From assembly GCA_905479015.1 (NCBI GenBank), contig CAJQKV010000037.1, positions 1 to 64,000 on the forward strand: a DNA stretch of 64,000 nucleotides, written 5' to 3'. This stretch comes from an uncultured Cyclobacteriaceae bacterium. GTDB lineage: Bacteria; Bacteroidota; Bacteroidia; Cytophagales; Cyclobacteriaceae. The position numbers and the translations under genes are program-made. The notes beneath the pieces were generated by a model. That model did not search any database, was not told where the DNA came from, and saw only the letters and a list, made by a program, of their open reading frames with translations. Positions 1 through 8,919 of the stretch are shown piece by piece. Numbering within the stretch: position 1 is the first letter of the stretch; every line of letters begins with the position of its first letter.

Positions 1-20
1 CTCCAGTGGTTGGTTGTTAT

Positions 21-51
21 AAAGGCATTCTGTGGTGGGATGCCTTTTTTT
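21..51 (+). terminator. Rho-independent terminator
   Basis: A perfect 8-bp stem pairs 21-28 with 40-47 around an 11-base loop and runs into a T tract ending at 51. It probably ends a plus-strand transcript whose gene lies left of the window. The first five bases (CTCCA) would suit a tRNA 3' end, but too little sequence is present to say so. Confidence 0.75.
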
Positions 52-116
52 GAAATCAGCCAAAAGAATTAATTGGGTTCAAAAAAAGAGGGAAGAAAAA
101 AAAACGGTAAAGGAAA

Positions 117-218
117 ATGAAAAAAATTGAACTTTTTATGATACTTATTGTAATGTCTACCTGTGCATTATTGCTATTGATTGTGGGTAATATAATTTCA
201 ACACATCAAACAAAATAA
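117..218 (+). CDS. Possible 33-residue single-span membrane peptide
   Basis: A short ORF starts at ATG 117 after a purine-rich stretch (GGTAAAGGAAA) that could serve as ribosome binding site. The product begins MKKIELFM, then has one hydrophobic segment at about residues 5-27 containing a Cys at 16, and ends in a short polar tail. This is the layout of a small single-pass membrane peptide or of a truncated signal peptide. The ORF stands alone between a terminator (21-51) and the TonB receptor gene. No family is recognised. A chance ORF in AT-rich DNA is a real alternative. Confidence 0.3.
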   Translation: MKKIELFMILIVMSTCALLLLIVGNIISTHQTK

Positions 219-513
219 ATCCTACTGAACATACAAAATATAAAAATTTTTTTTGGATAAAATGAATTTTTGTATGAATCCAAGTCTTTGATTGAACGAT
301 GACAGCTAAAGATGTGTTTAATTTTAAGTTATTGCCAAGGTCAAAAATAATAGGATTTTTATTTAGAAAATGGGGCAATCTTTAATTTCCTCTTTTTAAA
401 TTAATTGTGCAATAGTTTACTCATGGTAATTTTAAATATTAATATTGCCGCATAGATACAAACAAGCCGGAAATAGAACGAAAACCATAAATAAAGCTAC
501 TTTTTTTACAACC
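219..513. other. Intergenic region before the TonB receptor gene
   Basis: About 295 AT-rich bases. I see no RNA gene, no clear TAnnTTTG promoter and no convincing ORF; the minus-strand frame at 157-378 looks like chance. The receptor promoter should lie here or upstream, but I cannot place it. Confidence 0.5.
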
Positions 514-2901
514 ATGAGGCTACTTTTTTTAATTATATTCTTCAATGCAAGTTGGTTGTCTGCGCAGCAAATGGTCACATTAAACGGTGAAATTAGCGAT
601 GCAGCCAACGGGGAATCTCTTGTCGGGGCGGTGGTCTACATCAAACAAGTGGAAGGCGGAGCAGTTACCAATGTGTATGGGTTCTATTCATTAAGTGTTC
701 CTCCGGGCACTTATGATGTTGAATTCAGATATGTTGGTTTTAATACGCAGAATATGATTTTGAAGCTGACAGAAAATATGCGTCTTGATATTGAACTTAT
801 AGAGATTGAAAAGGAGTTGAATACGGTGGTGGTGTCCGCAAATCGTGAAGATGCCAATATCAGCGATGTAGAAATGAGCACAGCTAAGCTAGATATCAAA
901 TCAATATTGAAAGTACCCACTTTTGCTGGAGAAGTAGATATCATTAAAAGTATTCAGTTGTTACCTGGGGTAAGTACAGTGGGTGAAGGTGCCTCTGGTT
1001 TTAATGTGAGAGGGGGTGGTGTAGGCCAGAATTTAGTGCTTTTGGATGAGGCGCCCGTATATCAAACCTCACATTTGTTTGGTTTCTTCTCCGTATTTAA
1101 TCCTGATGCGGTCAAAGACGTTAAATTATATAAAGGGGGTATTCCTCCTCAGTACGGGGGAAGGTTGGCGTCGATACTGGACATAAGGATGAAGGAAGGA
1201 AACAATAAAAGTTATGAATTTAATGGAGGTGTTGGAACTGTTTTTAGTAGATTCTCGGTGGAAGGCCCGATTAAAAAGGAAAAAGCATCCTTTATTCTGG
1301 CAGGCCGAAGATCTTATGTGGACGTGTTAGCTAAACCCTTTACAGACGTATTTGACAATGGAGCGGCGTTGTATTTTTATGACCTAACAGCAAAGGCAAA
1401 TTGGGATATAGATGACAGAAATCGGGTCTATCTATCCGGGTATTTTGGTCGAGATGTATTTAAGTTTGATGAACGACAAGGCTTTGATTGGGGGAATCAA
1501 ACAGGAACGATTAGATGGAATCACCTTTTTAGTGATAAGTTATTTTCTAATTTTACTGGTGTATTTTCTGATTACGATTACGGATTTAGTTTTGGTGACG
1601 ACGCTTCAGATACTTTCGATTGGTCATCAAATATTAAGACCTACGATTTTAAACCTGAATTCAATTATTTCCTTAATGCTCAAAATGAGATTGTTTTTGG
1701 GGCAGAATTTTTGTTTTATGAATTTGAACCGGCCAATGCGATTGGAGTTAGTGATGGGTTTATTTCAGATATCAGCTTAGACAAAAAAAAATCCCTTGAG
1801 ACATCGGTTTATTTTGGGAATAATCAAAAAATCAATGACCGTTTAAGTACCCAATATGGTCTTAGAATATCTTCTTTTCGTTACTTAGGTGGAGGCAATT
1901 CTTATTCTTACGGAACAGCGATTCCCGGAGAAAGAAAACCTTGGATTGGAACACAGTCACACGATAACATGGAAACCATTGCTCATTATGAGGTTTTAGA
2001 GCCTCGAGCTTCTATGCGTTATACCTTGAACCCTACGAGTTCGATTAAGGGGAGCTACAATCGAATGAATCAGTTCATTCATTTGATTTCCAATACGGTA
2101 GCGGCAACACCTATTGATGTCTGGCAGCCAAGTACCAATAATATGAAACCTCAGACGGGAAATCAGATCGCCTTGGGATATTTTAAGAATTTGCAGGGGA
2201 ACTTGTTTGAAACCTCTGCAGAGGTTTATTATAAATGGAATAAAAATCAGGTTGATTATATTGATGGTGCCGATATCTTGATCAATGAGTTTTTGGAAGG
2301 GGACCTGCTTTCAGGCGATGGGAGGGCTTATGGATTGGAACTGTATTTGAGAAAAACACGTGGGCGCTTCAATGGTTGGATCAGTTATACTTTAGGAAAA
2401 TCAGAGTTGAAGATCGATGGCGTTAATTATGGCACAGATATGGCTGAAAGAAAAGGGCAATGGTATCCCAATAGATTTGACCAAAGGCATAATTTAAAAA
2501 TCACAAATAATTATCAAATTAATGATAGAATAACGCTTTCAGGTGTTTTCAGCTATCTCTCAGGAACGCCAACTACCTTTCCTAACGATCGCTTTTCACA
2601 ACAAGGTTATGTCATTCCATTGTTAAAAAATGAGCGCGGGAATGTTCGCATACCTGATTATCATAGATTGGACGTTTCGGTTACTTGGGACAATGTATAT
2701 TTTGGTAAGAAAGGCAGAAAGAATACTGATTATTTCGTGTTCTCAGTTTACAATGTTTACAACAGAAGAAATCCATTTGCCATCATATTTTCTCAAGGCT
2801 CAGATAGGCAGCCTATTCATGAGCCTGTAGAGACCATGGCTTCTCAAATTTCTATCATTGGTTCTTTTGTGCCTGCTTTTTCTTATAATTTTAAATTTTA
2901 G
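514..2901 (+). CDS. TonB-dependent receptor with carboxypeptidase-like N-terminal domain
   Basis: Outer-membrane receptor that takes up an unidentified ligand using TonB energy. The frame opens upstream with a TTG at 445, but ATG 514 gives a clean signal peptide (MRLLFLIIFFNASWLSAQQ), so a 795-residue product is preferred. Domains in order: signal peptide; carboxypeptidase regulatory-like beta sandwich at about 20-105 (motifs GEISDAANGESLVGAVVYI and PPGTYDVEFRYVGF); plug at about 145-230 (FNVRGGGVGQNLVLLDE, YGGRLASILDI); then a beta barrel to the terminal aromatic residue (NFKF). The DUF4249 lipoprotein gene starts three bases after the stop. That pairing is common in Bacteroidota and differs from SusCD. 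The substrate cannot be told from the sequence. Confidence 0.93.
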   Translation: MRLLFLIIFFNASWLSAQQMVTLNGEISDAANGESLVGAVVYIKQVEGGAVTNVYGFYSLSVPPGTYDVEFRYVGFNTQNMILKLTENMRLDIELIEIEKELNTVVVSANREDANISDVEMSTAKLDIKSILKVPTFAGEVDIIKSIQLLPGVSTVGEGASGFNVRGGGVGQNLVLLDEAPVYQTSHLFGFFSVFNPDAVKDVKLYKGGIPPQYGGRLASILDIRMKEGNNKSYEFNGGVGTVFSRFSVEGPIKKEKASFILAGRRSYVDVLAKPFTDVFDNGAALYFYDLTAKANWDIDDRNRVYLSGYFGRDVFKFDERQGFDWGNQTGTIRWNHLFSDKLFSNFTGVFSDYDYGFSFGDDASDTFDWSSNIKTYDFKPEFNYFLNAQNEIVFGAEFLFYEFEPANAIGVSDGFISDISLDKKKSLETSVYFGNNQKINDRLSTQYGLRISSFRYLGGGNSYSYGTAIPGERKPWIGTQSHDNMETIAHYEVLEPRASMRYTLNPTSSIKGSYNRMNQFIHLISNTVAATPIDVWQPSTNNMKPQTGNQIALGYFKNLQGNLFETSAEVYYKWNKNQVDYIDGADILINEFLEGDLLSGDGRAYGLELYLRKTRGRFNGWISYTLGKSELKIDGVNYGTDMAERKGQWYPNRFDQRHNLKITNNYQINDRITLSGVFSYLSGTPTTFPNDRFSQQGYVIPLLKNERGNVRIPDYHRLDVSVTWDNVYFGKKGRKNTDYFVFSVYNVYNRRNPFAIIFSQGSDRQPIHEPVETMASQISIIGSFVPAFSYNFKF

Positions 2902-2904
2902 GAA

Positions 2905-3852
2905 ATGAAAAATATATTTATTTTGCTCATTGCTTTTGTTTTTTTTGCTTGTGAGAATATCATCTATCCTGAACTTGAACCTAGTCTAGAACAATATGTG
3001 GTAGATGCATGGCTCAATGATTTGCCCGGAAGCCAAAAGATATTTTTATCTAAATCCAATAATTATTTTATGTCCGAGCTTCCGAAACTTCTTTCTGGAG
3101 CCGAAGTGTATCTGACCGATGAAGATGGAAATAGATATGATTTCGAAGAGTCTGCGGAAGGATATGTCTGGGGGGATTCTTTAAGTACTTCATTTCTGCA
3201 AGTGGGGACTTCTTATCAGCTGAATGTATCCATTGATGGAATACGATTTAGTGGAACTTCAGAAATGAATCCAGTGCCCCCTGTAGATTCGATTACCTTT
3301 AAGTATCAAGAGGAAGACTTTTCTACAGCAGAGGATTATTATTTAGCTGAGGTAGTCGCTACGGATTTAGCGGGAGTGGGCAATACCTATTGGATAAAAG
3401 CTTGGAAAAATGGATTATATCTCAATAAGGCAAGTGAAATAAACATCGCCTATGATGCGGGTTTCAGCGTAGGGGGGAACATAGATGGTCAGGTATTTAT
3501 TCAACCAATACAAGAATTGATCAATCCTTTTGACACAGATGAGACAGGTGAGGCATTGATTGAGCCACCTTATTCGATTGGAGATACGATCTATGTGGAA
3601 ATTCATTCTATCAGTGAGTCGGCTTTTTATTTTCTTAATGAAGTAAAGATTCAAACGGTTCGCTCGGGTGGATTTGGGGCTTTGTTTGCGCCACCATTTT
3701 CAAATGTGTCAACTAATTTGATGAATGAGGATGTGAATTCAGCTATTCATCCCGTCGGCTTCTTTAACGTATCAGCGATATCATCTTTAGAGCAAGTATT
3801 GACCTCTGAGATTGCCCAACAGGCTCAAGAAGAGGTGGCAAATAAAGATTAG
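2905..3852 (+). CDS. DUF4249 family outer-membrane lipoprotein
   Basis: A 315-residue lipoprotein with signal peptide MKNIFILLIAFVFFAC and lipobox Cys16. The mature part is beta-rich and carries family hallmarks of DUF4249: an early EQYVVDAWL segment, a GAEVYLTDEDGN segment, and a central PVPPVDSITF segment. DUF4249 proteins are usually encoded beside TonB receptors of the type found just upstream. They are assumed to be surface partners of the receptor, although the function is not established. The three-base spacing to the receptor stop implies co-transcription and probably coupled translation. The C-terminus (QQAQEEVANKD) is polar. The mnmD gene converges from the right six bases away, with no terminator visible between them. 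Confidence 0.85.
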   Translation: MKNIFILLIAFVFFACENIIYPELEPSLEQYVVDAWLNDLPGSQKIFLSKSNNYFMSELPKLLSGAEVYLTDEDGNRYDFEESAEGYVWGDSLSTSFLQVGTSYQLNVSIDGIRFSGTSEMNPVPPVDSITFKYQEEDFSTAEDYYLAEVVATDLAGVGNTYWIKAWKNGLYLNKASEINIAYDAGFSVGGNIDGQVFIQPIQELINPFDTDETGEALIEPPYSIGDTIYVEIHSISESAFYFLNEVKIQTVRSGGFGALFAPPFSNVSTNLMNEDVNSAIHPVGFFNVSAISSLEQVLTSEIAQQAQEEVANKD

Positions 3853-3858
3853 ATCTGT

Positions 3859-4575
3859 CTAAGTAACTTTTTGGGCTCGAACCATTTCCCATTTCCCCAT
3901 AGCACCAGGTAACGTTTCGATCTCAAACCCGACCTCTATTAAATCTCTTTTGAATTGCCCTTGCGCACAGTAAGTAACCAAAACCCCATTTTTTTTGAGG
4001 GAGGTAAAACATTTTTTTAAATTCGATTGGTACCAAATATCAGGTTGTTTCGACGGGCTAAAAGCATCAAAAAAAATTATATCGTAATGACTGGCTATTT
4101 GTTTGAATTTTTCAAGTGACGCTCTGTGCTTGGTCAGCTTAAAGACCTCATTGATGCTATGAGTAACCCCCCATTCACATTGATGAATCTTGGCTAGATT
4201 TTTGGACCAATTTTTGAATTGTAATTGTGTATAAATGGCTGCAGGTAAAGGATGGGTCTCTAGGCTTTCATAATCAACTAGGCATGAATTGTCCTGGGCC
4301 CAATGGAGAGCGAGTAGGGCGTTCAATCCTGTTCCAAATCCGATTTCGAGAATCTTAATGTGCTTACAGGAAGGATCCCTTTTTATAAAATAGTCAAGGC
4401 CTTGCTCAATGTAAACATGCAGAGATTCTCCAATGGCTCCCTTCGTTGAATGATAAAAATCATTTAATTCTGTATTCAATAAGGATGAAGAACCATCTCC
4501 AGTAGTAATCAGTTCTAAGTTGGAGGATTTTAGAGATGCCTTTTTGTCATTATTTTCGGCGTTTGAAGGAATCAT
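3859..4575 (-). CDS. mnmD: MnmD-like tRNA 5-methylaminomethyl-2-thiouridine methyltransferase
   Basis: A 238-residue SAM-dependent methyltransferase of the DUF752/MnmD family. It corresponds to the methyltransferase half of E. coli MnmC, without the FAD-dependent oxidase half. The predicted role is the last methylation of the wobble uridine in certain tRNAs. Visible motifs are the SAM-binding loop EIGFGTGLNALLAL at about 95-110, the acidic segment FFDAFSPSKQPDIW, and the family C-terminus LPGAMGKWEMVRAQK. It lies seven bases downstream of ispF on the minus strand and so is probably the last gene of the M16 peptidase-ispF-mnmD transcript. The N-terminal 20 residues are polar and poorly conserved, so the exact start is less certain. 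Confidence 0.85.
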   Translation of the reverse strand: MIPSNAENNDKKASLKSSNLELITTGDGSSSLLNTELNDFYHSTKGAIGESLHVYIEQGLDYFIKRDPSCKHIKILEIGFGTGLNALLALHWAQDNSCLVDYESLETHPLPAAIYTQLQFKNWSKNLAKIHQCEWGVTHSINEVFKLTKHRASLEKFKQIASHYDIIFFDAFSPSKQPDIWYQSNLKKCFTSLKKNGVLVTYCAQGQFKRDLIEVGFEIETLPGAMGKWEMVRAQKVT

Positions 4576-4582
4576 GCTGCTT

Positions 4583-5068
4583 TTAGCCTTTATAGATAAG
4601 GACTACTGCATGCGCCGAAACGCCCTCTTTTTTACCTACAAATCCGAGGGTTTCGGTCGTGGTAGCTTTGATCGAGATATCCTCAATATCTAGGTCCATT
4701 ACCTGAGATAGACAGGTTTTTATATCTTCAATGTAAGGCCCTATTTTAGGTTCTTGCAGGCATATTGTGGTATCAATATTTCCAACTTTAAAACCTTTTT
4801 TATCAATGAGATTCATGACTTCTTTTAACAATAGTTTACTATCAATACCTTTGAATTTCGGATCTTTATCAGAAAAGTGAAAGCCGATGTCACGTAAATT
4901 TGCAGCTCCAAGGAGGGCATCGCAGATCACATGAATCAATACATCTGCGTCAGAATGGCCGATCGCTCCGTGGGTATGGGGGATTTTGATACCACCCAAC
5001 CAGAAGTCTACTTGAGGGGCAAGCTGATGAACATCATAGCCATAGCCAATTTTAATAGCAGGTTTCAT
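4583..5068 (-). CDS. ispF: 2-C-methyl-D-erythritol 2,4-cyclodiphosphate synthase
   Basis: IspF of the non-mevalonate isoprenoid pathway. It cyclises 4-diphosphocytidyl-methylerythritol 2-phosphate with release of CMP. The frame is open to 5113, but that start would overlap the M16 peptidase; ATG 5068 gives MKPAIKIGYGYDVHQL and the usual length (161 residues). The zinc ligands are visible as Asp12 and His14 in GYDVH and His46 in HSDADVLIH. The substrate-binding DIGFHFSD and the C-terminal TTTETLGFVGKKEG are also present. It starts four bases after the M16 peptidase stop, so the two genes are co-transcribed. Nothing in the sequence suggests regulation of its own. Confidence 0.96.
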   Translation of the reverse strand: MKPAIKIGYGYDVHQLAPQVDFWLGGIKIPHTHGAIGHSDADVLIHVICDALLGAANLRDIGFHFSDKDPKFKGIDSKLLLKEVMNLIDKKGFKVGNIDTTICLQEPKIGPYIEDIKTCLSQVMDLDIEDISIKATTTETLGFVGKKEGVSAHAVVLIYKG

Positions 5069-5072
5069 AGAC

Positions 5073-6302
5073 TTAATTTTTATGATAATACAATGTGGTA
5101 CAATTTGATTCAAGTAAGGTACTATGGATGGCAGCGCTTATTTCTTCTTCAGTTACCGCTTCAACGATATCAATTTCTTTATTGACTAAATCGGTATTTC
5201 CCAAATGGGTGCTATAAGCTAAACTCATGGCCCTATTTAATAAATCGATCTCTCCAAAAGTGATGGATGAGGCGGCCATATTTTTAACTTTTTGGAGTGA
5301 TTCAGTAGGTTGTGTCTTTAGTTCTTGAAAAGCATCATCAAGTGTTTTTTCAGCGGTCTCAAAAGTAATCTTTTCACTGAGCCGACCACTAATAATCATA
5401 AGCCCTGGGTCTATACTTCCGGTTACGTAAGAAGATAAGGAAGAAAAAACCTGTGATTTTTTAACACCGCGCTGATGTAAAAGAGAAGACTTACCTCTGC
5501 CTAAAATATCTGAGAGCAAATCATTTGCTTGATATTGCTTACTGACCTTACCGGGCATGTGGTAGGCTTTATAAATAGCATTTTGGGGAACCTGAGCGGT
5601 TAGATCGATGTGTCGACCCTGGGTCTGCTTTGGCTCCAAGGGGATGACACGCTTGTTCACACTTCGATCCTCAATGGGTGCAAACCATTTGGCACAAAGT
5701 CGCTGCGCTTCTAAGAGGTTGATATTACCTGCAATGACCAATATCGCGTTGGAGGGGGCATAGTAAGTATTAAAAAACGCTTTTACCTCTTCCATATTTA
5801 TATTTTCAATATGGGAAATTTCTTTTCCGATGGTTGGCCAACGATATGGGTGTAATTGGTAGGCTGCAGGGCTCAATTTCAACCAAACATCTCCATAGGG
5901 TTGATTCAGGTAGCGTTGTTTAAATTCTTCAACGACCACATTTTTTTCTCTTTCAAGTACTTGCTCTTCAAATGATAATGCCAACATCCGATCTGATTCA
6001 AGCCAGAAACCAGTTTCTATATTGTTTGCAGGAACAGTGGTATAATAATTGGTAATGTCACTGCTTGTGAAGGCATTGTTATCACCTCCTACAGCTTGCA
6101 AGGGGCTATCAAAATTAGGGATATGCTTGGACCCCCCAAACATCAAGTGTTCAAAAAGATGGGCGAAGCCAGTTTTATTAGGATCTTCATTTTTAGAGCC
6201 CACTTTGTATAGGGTGTTCAAGCAGACCAATGAAGAGGTTTTGTCCTGATGAAGAACTACCTCAAGGCCATTGGTTAATTTAAATTTTTCGAATTCAATC
6301 AT
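5073..6302 (-). CDS. M16 family zinc metallopeptidase
   Basis: A 409-residue single-copy M16 (pitrilysin/processing peptidase-like) protease. The inverted zinc motif HLFEH occupies residues 48-52 and the distal Glu lies at about 125-126 in VVVEEF, so the active half is intact. The second, inactive-type M16 half covers roughly residues 160-390. No signal peptide is seen: the protein begins MIEFEKFKLTNGLEVVLHQD, so it is cytosolic or uses another export route. Many Bacteroidota carry M16 genes in pairs (active and inactive); here only the active one is present. It is the first gene of a tight minus-strand set with ispF and mnmD. The substrate is unknown. Confidence 0.9.
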   Translation of the reverse strand: MIEFEKFKLTNGLEVVLHQDKTSSLVCLNTLYKVGSKNEDPNKTGFAHLFEHLMFGGSKHIPNFDSPLQAVGGDNNAFTSSDITNYYTTVPANNIETGFWLESDRMLALSFEEQVLEREKNVVVEEFKQRYLNQPYGDVWLKLSPAAYQLHPYRWPTIGKEISHIENINMEEVKAFFNTYYAPSNAILVIAGNINLLEAQRLCAKWFAPIEDRSVNKRVIPLEPKQTQGRHIDLTAQVPQNAIYKAYHMPGKVSKQYQANDLLSDILGRGKSSLLHQRGVKKSQVFSSLSSYVTGSIDPGLMIISGRLSEKITFETAEKTLDDAFQELKTQPTESLQKVKNMAASSITFGEIDLLNRAMSLAYSTHLGNTDLVNKEIDIVEAVTEEEISAAIHSTLLESNCTTLYYHKN

Positions 6303-6318
6303 AAGCCATTGTGAAATA

Positions 6319-6326
6319 CAAAAATA
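6319..6326 (-). promoter_or_regulatory. Candidate -7 box for the M16 peptidase-ispF-mnmD transcript
   Basis: On the minus strand this reads TATTTTTG, matching the Bacteroidota -7 consensus TAnnTTTG. It is 16 bases upstream of the M16 start, so the leader would be very short. No TTTG-like -33 element is found at the expected spacing, so support is limited. Confidence 0.3.
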
Positions 6327-6388
6327 ACATCTAAAAATTCATGAGAGTGTACCATCTTTACAAAGTCTTTTTCGAAATTTTTTGAATC

Positions 6389-8356
6389 ATGAAATTTGAA
6401 CCCAATAAAAGATCAGAAAGTAGGTTGATCGAAATTTACCAAGAACTGGTTACGCCCCGTCTGATTGAAGAAAAGATGTTAATCCTGCTAAGGCAAGGTA
6501 AAATAACCAAATGGTTTTCAGGAATTGGTCAAGAAGCGATCAGTGTTGGTGCTGCCTTGTGCTTGAAAGATTCGGAATACCTTTTACCCATGCATCGAAA
6601 TTTAGGGATATTTACCACTAGAAAAATCCCGCTGGAAAAGCTATTTAGCCAATTTCAAGGGAAAGCCAACGGATTTACCAAAGGTCGCGATCGCTCCTTT
6701 CATTTTGGTACTCAAGAGCATCACCTCGTTGGGATGATTTCTCATTTGGGACCGCAACTTGGGGTTGCGGATGGGATTGCATTGGCAGACTTGATACAAA
6801 AAAAGAAAAAGGTGACCCTTGTTTTCACAGGTGATGGGGGTACGAGTCAAGGAGATTTCCATGAAGCTGTTAATGTCGCTTCGGTTTGGAATTTACCTGT
6901 AATTTTTGTTATCGAAAATAATGGCTATGGCCTTTCAACTCCCAGTAACCAACAGTTTAACTTCGACTCATTTTTGGTGAAAGGTCCGGCTTACGGAATA
7001 GAAGCTATTTCGGTAGATGGTAACAACATTCTAGAGGTCATGAATGAACTTGAAAAGGTTTGCGATTCGATAAGAGAACGACCTCGACCCGTTATTTTTG
7101 AAGCAAAAACGTTTAGAATGAGAGGCCATGAGGAAGCATCGGGGACTAAATACGTCCCGAAAGAGTTGATGGATTATTGGGCAAAAAAAGATCCCATTAC
7201 CAATTATGAATCCTTCTTAATTGAGTCAGGAATTGACTCGAATGTTTTAGAAACAATTAAAGAGGATATTAAAAAAGAGATTAACATGGCGGTTAAACAG
7301 GCCTTCAGCGAAGCGCCATTAACGGTGAATCCGGAACAGGAACTCGCTGATGTTTATGCCCCATTTACTCAAAAAAATAGGGATCTAGAGCCAACGACCA
7401 GAGAGATTAGATATGTTGATGCAATTTCAGAAGGTCTTCGGCAAAGTTTGGAGCGTCATAAGGAGCTTGTATTTTTAGGACAGGATATTGCAGAATATGG
7501 AGGAGTTTTTAAAATTTCGGAAGGATTTTTAGAACAATTTGGACCCCTACGGATTCGAAATACACCTTTATGCGAATCAGCCATTGTTGGGATTACCTTG
7601 GGGCTCAGTATTGCGGGCATGAAGTCGGTAATGGAAATGCAATTTGCAGATTTCGTTACCTGTGGGTTTAATCAAATTGTCAATAATTTGGCAAAATCTT
7701 ATTATCGATGGGCACAAAATGCAGACGTTGTCATAAGAATGCCAACAGGTGCGGGCGTAAACGCCGGCCCTTTTCACTCACAATCAAACGAGGCTTGGTT
7801 TTTTCATACGCCGGGCCTGAAAATTGTATACCCATCCACGCCAGCCGCCGCCAAGGGCTTGTTGTGTGCGGCGATTGAAGACCCCAATCCTTATCTCTTT
7901 TTTGAGCATAAATATTTGTATAGATCTTTGACGGGACCCGTAGTTGAGGATTATCATACGATGGAAATAGGAAAGGCACATGTAGCATTGAAAGGGAGTC
8001 GGTTAACCATAGTTACCTATGGCATGGGCGTACATTGGGCATTAGAAGCATCGAAAACGGTAGATGGGCTCGAAATAATAGATTTATGTACTTTGATGCC
8101 ATGGGATAAAGAAACGGTAAGTGCTTCAGTAAAGAAAACCAATAAGAGCTTGATCCTGCATGAAGATTGCATAACGGGTGGTATTGGTGCAGAAATTGCG
8201 GCTTGGATAGGTACCCATTGCTTTGAAGATTTGGATGCGCCAGTTTTGAGAGTAGGGAGTTTAGATACGCCTGTTCCATTTTCGGATGCCTTAGAACAAA
8301 ATTTTTTACCCCAGCAGCGGTTGTTTGAACAGTTAGATTATTTACTCAAATATTAA
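6389..8356 (+). CDS. Fused 2-oxo acid dehydrogenase E1 alpha/beta (thiamine-dependent)
   Basis: A 655-residue fusion of the alpha (about 1-330) and beta (about 345-655) subunits of a 2-oxo acid dehydrogenase E1, the arrangement usual in Bacteroidota. It decarboxylates a 2-oxo acid and passes the acyl group to the lipoyl arm of E2. The thiamine diphosphate motif is visible as GDGGTSQGDFHEAVN beginning at residue 148 and ending in ENNGYG at about 176-181. The beta half has FLGQDIAEYGGVFKIS and MPTGAGVNAGPFHSQ. Branched-chain 2-oxo acids are the likeliest substrate, but pyruvate cannot be excluded from sequence alone. Lipoyl synthase is encoded 2 kb downstream. No E2 or E3 gene lies in the window. 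Confidence 0.92.
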   Translation: MKFEPNKRSESRLIEIYQELVTPRLIEEKMLILLRQGKITKWFSGIGQEAISVGAALCLKDSEYLLPMHRNLGIFTTRKIPLEKLFSQFQGKANGFTKGRDRSFHFGTQEHHLVGMISHLGPQLGVADGIALADLIQKKKKVTLVFTGDGGTSQGDFHEAVNVASVWNLPVIFVIENNGYGLSTPSNQQFNFDSFLVKGPAYGIEAISVDGNNILEVMNELEKVCDSIRERPRPVIFEAKTFRMRGHEEASGTKYVPKELMDYWAKKDPITNYESFLIESGIDSNVLETIKEDIKKEINMAVKQAFSEAPLTVNPEQELADVYAPFTQKNRDLEPTTREIRYVDAISEGLRQSLERHKELVFLGQDIAEYGGVFKISEGFLEQFGPLRIRNTPLCESAIVGITLGLSIAGMKSVMEMQFADFVTCGFNQIVNNLAKSYYRWAQNADVVIRMPTGAGVNAGPFHSQSNEAWFFHTPGLKIVYPSTPAAAKGLLCAAIEDPNPYLFFEHKYLYRSLTGPVVEDYHTMEIGKAHVALKGSRLTIVTYGMGVHWALEASKTVDGLEIIDLCTLMPWDKETVSASVKKTNKSLILHEDCITGGIGAEIAAWIGTHCFEDLDAPVLRVGSLDTPVPFSDALEQNFLPQQRLFEQLDYLLKY

Positions 8357-8379
8357 ATTGATTAATTTACATTAAACTT

Positions 8380-8919
8380 TTGAAGAGGTCACCTTACATA
8401 TTATCCTTCTTATTTGTGTTTTTTTTGTGCTGTATATCTTATAAAACGCAGGCTCAATTGATACCTGATAGTGATGCTAAGCTGAGAACGATAAAGGTTA
8501 AGAAAAAGGGGCAAGGGCTATTTAATGGAAATAAAAATCGAGGGAAGCATCCTGAAAGTGACGGGGCTTATGTTTTGGGTAAACGTTTAAAATATGCGGA
8601 GTTTGCAAATCATGAGTTTGAAAAAAATAAAATAAGAAGTGTAGCAGGGCAGAAAAATCATTTTAATGCAAGTGAGCTGAGTTGGTTTACTTTAGATTTA
8701 TTTATTAATAAGAAATCCTGGACCTCCTTTACGGGTCCGGCCCTCACCGATTTAAGTGTTAAAAAATCAGATCAAGGAGGTTATTTAAATTCCAGAAATA
8801 GAGATTGGAATCTTTTGTGGGTGAAATTGGGACCTTCCACCCATACTCCTGAGGGGATTAAGGAAAGGGTCAGTCCCGCAAAATTTGATAAAAAAGAACG
8901 AAAAATTTGGAACAATTAA
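8380..8919 (+). CDS. Secreted basic protein of unknown function
   Basis: A 179-residue protein that I do not recognise. The start must be TTG 8380, because no in-frame ATG precedes the signal peptide (MKRSPYILSFLFVFFL, then CCISYKTQAQ). The mature protein is strongly basic at first (TIKVKKKGQGLFNGNKNRGKH), then contains an FTLDLFINKKSWTSF segment and a lysine-rich tail. It is 23 bases downstream of the E1 dehydrogenase gene, and its stop codon overlaps the ytxJ start by one base (TAATG). The three genes therefore probably share a transcript. The two Cys residues lie in the signal region, so disulfides are not expected. A small envelope protein is the best description. Confidence 0.75.
   Translation: MKRSPYILSFLFVFFLCCISYKTQAQLIPDSDAKLRTIKVKKKGQGLFNGNKNRGKHPESDGAYVLGKRLKYAEFANHEFEKNKIRSVAGQKNHFNASELSWFTLDLFINKKSWTSFTGPALTDLSVKKSDQGGYLNSRNRDWNLLWVKLGPSTHTPEGIKERVSPAKFDKKERKIWNN

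Noticed and set aside
1-20. Possible tRNA 3' end (CTCCA) at the window edge
   Set aside because: Five bases cannot support a tRNA call and no acceptor-stem partner is in the window.
157-378. 73-residue minus-strand frame left of the TonB receptor
   Set aside because: No signal, domain or neighbour support; very AT-rich; overlaps the more plausible small plus-strand ORF at 117-218.
1412-1780. 122-residue frame inside the TonB receptor gene
   Set aside because: Overlaps a strongly supported coding region on the same strand in another frame, with no recognisable domain.
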